Origin: Chitinophagaceae bacterium
GTDB taxonomy: Bacteria > Bacteroidota > Bacteroidia > Chitinophagales > Chitinophagaceae
DNA: 19,039 nucleotides
Assembly (NCBI GenBank): GCA_013205585.1
Contig: JABMML010000013.1
Span: 1 to 19,039, forward strand
Direction: 5' to 3'
Part shown: one piece after another, positions 15,318 through 19,039 of the stretch
Layout: each line of letters opens with the position of its first letter
Numbering within the stretch: position 1 is the stretch's first letter
Program-made: the position numbers and the translations under genes
Notes under the pieces: generated by a model
Database searches by the model: none
What the model was told of the DNA's origin: nothing
What the model saw: the letters and a program-made list of their open reading frames with translations, nothing else

Positions 15318-16628
15318 TTAAATAGGAAGTATAATTTCGATAGAAGTGCCTACACCTATTTCGCTATGCACTGTGATTAGACCTTTATGCGAATCAATAA
15401 CCCATTTTACATAACTCATTCCTAAGCCATACCCTTTTACATCATGCACATTACCTGAATGCGCTCTGTAAAATTTTTCAAAAATATGTTTTCTCGCATT
15501 GGCATCCATCCCAATCCCTTTGTCAATGATACGAATACAGGTTTTATTATGTAAAGTCTTAGTTTGTATGGTAATATCTATCTCGCTTTTTGAATACTTT
15601 ATTGCATTGTCTATTAAATTAGAGAGTACATGTAGTAGATGTTCTTCATCTACCTTAATAGTTGAAGGGCTAGCCTCTAAAATAGTTTGCACATTGGAAG
15701 GCTTGCCTTCTAATTGTAATTTAAAACTATCCACCACCCCTAGTATTAAATCATGTAATTCCACAGCTTGCTTATTCAGTTCGTTTTCCTTTTTATCTAA
15801 TTGCGCCGCTTGCAGAATAGTTTCTACATGCTTATTCATTCTTATATTTTCTTCCTTAATAATAGTACTGAAATAATCCACCGACTTAGGATCGGTATTG
15901 ACCTTGGTGCTTTTTAAAGCGTCTACTGCTAGCGATATAGTTGCTAGTGGCGTTTTGAGCTCATGGGTCATATTATTTATAAAGTCTCTTTTTATCTCTA
16001 CTAATTTTCTTTGGGTCATGAGTGACCTTATGGTAATAAAGAAGGCTGCTAGTACCACTATGATAAATAAGACCACCCCAACAATTACCCATAATAAAGA
16101 GCGTAATAAATAATAGCGAATATTGGGAGCTACAATAATAATGGTTTCAAAGGGACCAGTAGGTTCCATGATATCAGAAGGTATGACAGAAATTCTTGTT
16201 TGTAAAGTATTAATTTCATCTGAAAAAACATCTTCGAATTTCTTACTCTTCATTTCGATATTGGCTTTTTTATCGGCAATAGCAAATTCAAAAGGCAGGT
16301 CGCTTAAACCATACTTATCTAAAGCTAATTTTATCTTCTTCCGCATTTCCTCATTGCTGTATATATCGGAAATAGTAGTTTCTTCAAAATTATGTAAATG
16401 AAAGTCATCATTTAATCCTAGCCCCTTTTTAGGCAAACGAAAAGATAAACCACTGTTCATTTTTTTACCTATATCATTGGATACTAGTACACCTGCTTGA
16501 TTAAGTTTATCTGATAATTGATTTTTTTGCAAAAACATTAAGCCCTGCAACCAAGATATTTGTATAAATAATATACCCAAAATAGACAGTGCTATTAAAA
16601 CAAAAATGATTGGGAATGTTTTTTTCAT
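15318..16628 (-). CDS. Membrane sensor histidine kinase
   Basis: This 436-aa protein has a transmembrane helix at about residues 6-24, an extracytoplasmic sensor region at about 28-172 with no recognised fold, a second helix at about 176-200, a HisKA domain with the phospho-acceptor His222 in NNMTHELKTPLA, and a C-terminal HATPase_c domain. The latter shows the N box at 333-346 (HVLSNLIDNAIKYS), the G1 box DKGIGM at 369-374, the F box around FEKFYR at 383-388 and the G2 box GYGLGMSYVK at 399-408. No HAMP domain is obvious in the short linker. It should autophosphorylate on His222 and pass phosphate to a response regulator, but none is adjacent on either side, so partner and signal are unknown. 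The N-terminus vaguely recalls Bacteroides RprX. It lies behind the atpC terminator and probably has its own promoter; I found no clear one in the 43-nt gap. Confidence 0.92.
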   Translation of the reverse strand: MKKTFPIIFVLIALSILGILFIQISWLQGLMFLQKNQLSDKLNQAGVLVSNDIGKKMNSGLSFRLPKKGLGLNDDFHLHNFEETTISDIYSNEEMRKKIKLALDKYGLSDLPFEFAIADKKANIEMKSKKFEDVFSDEINTLQTRISVIPSDIMEPTGPFETIIIVAPNIRYYLLRSLLWVIVGVVLFIIVVLAAFFITIRSLMTQRKLVEIKRDFINNMTHELKTPLATISLAVDALKSTKVNTDPKSVDYFSTIIKEENIRMNKHVETILQAAQLDKKENELNKQAVELHDLILGVVDSFKLQLEGKPSNVQTILEASPSTIKVDEEHLLHVLSNLIDNAIKYSKSEIDITIQTKTLHNKTCIRIIDKGIGMDANARKHIFEKFYRAHSGNVHDVKGYGLGMSYVKWVIDSHKGLITVHSEIGVGTSIEIILPI

Positions 16629-16671
16629 AAGTTCAAGTTCAGTAGCGCCTGCTTAGGCTATGTGAATATAA

Positions 16672-16710
16672 AAAAAAATCCCGGCTACCATGGGCAACCG
16701 GGATTTTTTT
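16672..16710 (-). terminator. Rho-independent terminator of the atpD-atpC operon (structurally bidirectional)
   Basis: AAAAAAATCCCGG (16672-16684) pairs perfectly with CCGGGATTTTTTT (16698-16710) around a 13-nt loop. The core is the TCCCGG/CCGGGA stem flanked by A and T tracts, so a U-tract follows the hairpin on either strand. It directly follows, and overlaps by two bases, the TAA stop of atpC. It should insulate the histidine-kinase gene from the ATP synthase operon. Confidence 0.9.
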
Positions 16711-16954
16711 ATAAAACACCTTCTACTAAAACAGTAGCTTGATTATTAATCACCTCTACAAACCCACCTTGAATAGCATAGGTTTCTGAAGCTTGTCCTT
16801 TTTTCAAGACCTTTACCTTTCCAACACCTAAAGCACTTACCATGGGCGCATGTTTATCTAATACTTCAAATAAGCCGTCAATACCTGGCAATTGAACGCC
16901 TTGGACTTCTCCGCTATAAAGCTTTTTTTCGGGTGTCAAAATTTCTAATAACAT
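16709..16954 (-). CDS. atpC: F1Fo ATP synthase epsilon subunit, short form without the C-terminal helices
   Basis: Epsilon is part of the central stalk linking the beta-subunit head to the c-ring. The 81 residues contain only the N-terminal beta-sandwich, with the conserved LPGIDGLFEVLDKHAPMVS at 22-40 and GGFVEV at 63-68 followed by VLVEG. The C-terminal two-helix domain of the E. coli subunit (about 139 aa in all), which inhibits ATP hydrolysis, is absent. Such short epsilon subunits are usual in Bacteroidetes as far as I know. The gene follows atpD on the same strand across a 57-nt spacer made almost entirely of 13-bp repeats, and ends in the terminator hairpin. Confidence 0.93.
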   Translation of the reverse strand: MLLEILTPEKKLYSGEVQGVQLPGIDGLFEVLDKHAPMVSALGVGKVKVLKKGQASETYAIQGGFVEVINNQATVLVEGVL

Positions 16955-16961
16955 GCTTACA

Positions 16962-17011
16962 GTTTAAAGTAATCGTTTAAAGTAATCGTTTAAAGTAATC
17001 GTTTAAAGTAA

Positions 17012-17012
<1 letters not shown>
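16962..17012 (-). repeat. Four tandem 13-bp repeats between atpD and atpC
   Basis: On the plus strand the unit GTTTAAAGTAATC is repeated without mismatch at 16962-16974, 16975-16987 and 16988-17000, followed by a 12-base copy at 17001-17012. The last copy overlaps the atpD stop codon, so the array seems to have grown by duplication of the gene end. It fills the atpD-atpC spacer except for the 7 nt before the atpC ATG. A 13-bp unit changes spacing but no coding frame. Confidence 0.95.
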
Positions 17013-18517
<1,505 letters not shown>

Positions 18518-18529
18518 CTATTTCGGCTG

Positions 18530-18559
18530 CAAAGGTAAGGTATTGGTAGTTTATTGCAA
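18530..18559 (-). promoter_or_regulatory. Promoter of the atpD-atpC operon (TTG-N19-TACCTTTG)
   Basis: On the minus strand a -33 TTG at 18559-18557 is followed after exactly 19 nt by TACCTTTG at 18537-18530, a full match to the Bacteroidetes primary-sigma promoter TTG-N19-TAnnTTTG. Transcription should begin near 18526, giving a leader of about 15 nt. The -33 box lies inside the penultimate codons of the upstream aquaporin gene, whose stop codon is within the spacer. Confidence 0.85.
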
Positions 18560-19039
18560 AAATTGTACGTAGATAATCGCAGCTAAAATTCCCCCCACAA
18601 TGGGCCCGAATACCGGCACCGCCGCATAGCCCCAATCACTGCTGCCTTTTCCCTTAATAGGCAGAATAAAATGCATGATTCTAGGCCCTAAATCCCTGGC
18701 CGGATTCACTGCCCAACCTGTAGGACCACCCAGTCCAAAGCCAATGCCGCCCACTAGTAAAGCTACGGGTAAGGCAGATAAGGCGCCCAAATCGGAGCTG
18801 GCTGGCTTCAATAAAAATATACCTAATAAAAATACCATGGTGGCCAGTGTTTCTACTATAAAATTTTGAGGAATATTACGAATGGCTGGGCCTGTAGAAA
18901 AAACGGCTAATTGCGCCCCCGCATCCTGGGTCTCATTAAAATGGTCTTTATAGATCATCCAAACAATTAATGCACCTAACATTGCCCCTAGCATTTGAGC
19001 TAAAATATAAGAAGGGACCAAGGCCCATTCAAACTTACC
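18551..19039 (-). CDS. MIP-family channel, glycerol-facilitator-like (gene cut by the right window edge)
   Basis: The reading frame stays open to the right edge, so the true start and the first NPA motif are outside; 162 residues are visible. The second half-repeat shows the channel signature GPTGWAVNPARDLGPR at about residues 105-120, and several hydrophobic helices (about 13-30, 60-77, 88-105, 135-160). NPARD, with Asp after Arg, is the form found in glycerol facilitators (GlpF) rather than water-selective AqpZ, which has NPARS. It therefore probably conducts glycerol or similar small solutes across the inner membrane. A TTG at 19021 is simply an internal Leu codon, not the start. The stop lies 39 nt before atpD on the same strand with no hairpin between, so some readthrough into atpD is possible. 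Confidence 0.9.
   Translation of the reverse strand, partial: GKFEWALVPSYILAQMLGAMLGALIVWMIYKDHFNETQDAGAQLAVFSTGPAIRNIPQNFIVETLATMVFLLGIFLLKPASSDLGALSALPVALLVGGIGFGLGGPTGWAVNPARDLGPRIMHFILPIKGKGSSDWGYAAVPVFGPIVGGILAAIIYVQFLQ

Noticed and set aside
16633..16660. Regulatory hairpin or promoter before the histidine kinase
   Set aside because: GCCT/AGGC gives only a 4-bp stem, and no TAnnTTTG box could be found in the gap, so no feature is supported.
19019..19021. Start of the aquaporin gene at TTG 19021
   Set aside because: The frame is open to the window edge and reads naturally through GKFEWALVPSY. A complete MIP channel needs the first half-repeat with its NPA motif, which lies outside.

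Overview
The window looks like a chromosomal housekeeping region of an AT-rich member of the Bacteroidetes, probably of the Chitinophagaceae type. The phylum call rests on four things: promoter -7 boxes of the form TAnnTTTG; start codons without Shine-Dalgarno sequences; a division/cell-wall (dcw) cluster without murF or ddl; and Bacteroidetes-type protein architectures (MraY with an enlarged loop, a roughly 80-residue ATP synthase epsilon, a beta subunit of about 500 residues, and QueA with a KKWK segment). The family-level call is only an impression.

Positions 1-13626 (minus strand) hold a tightly packed dcw cluster. Read in the direction of transcription it is mraZ, rsmH, ftsL-like, ftsI (with a C-terminal PASTA domain), murE, mraY, murD, ftsW, murG, murC, ftsQ and ftsA (cut by the left edge). 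Gaps are 0-23 nt or the genes overlap, so this is very probably one long transcript. The enzymes run from UDP-MurNAc-L-Ala to lipid II (murC, murD, murE, mraY, murG), then to polymerisation and cross-linking (ftsW, ftsI) and divisome scaffolding (ftsL, ftsQ, ftsA).

The 253-bp divergent region between mraZ and queA is the most information-rich non-coding stretch. Upstream of mraZ lie four direct copies of a GTGNNAA motif with an exact 10-bp period, the architecture expected of a MraZ operator. Similarly phased GTG motifs lie on the other strand in front of queA. A 10-bp inverted repeat resembling DnaA boxes sits between the two sides. queA (13880-15307, plus) has a -7 box that would give a leaderless or almost leaderless mRNA, and its protein carries two low-complexity Asn/Lys-rich insertions.

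The right side (minus strand) contains an orphan sensor histidine kinase convergent with queA, a strong hairpin terminator, and a two-gene atpD-atpC operon separate from the other ATP synthase genes. That operon has a textbook Bacteroidetes promoter (TTG-N19-TACCTTTG) whose -33 box lies inside the end of the upstream gene. The upstream gene is a glycerol-facilitator-like aquaporin cut by the right edge. Short tandem duplications at murD/ftsW, atpD/atpC and within queA are a recurring feature. I saw no mobile element, CRISPR, tRNA or rRNA, and no gene-free stretch over 300 bp. Most of the content is conserved; the novelty is regulatory and in unusual protein extensions.
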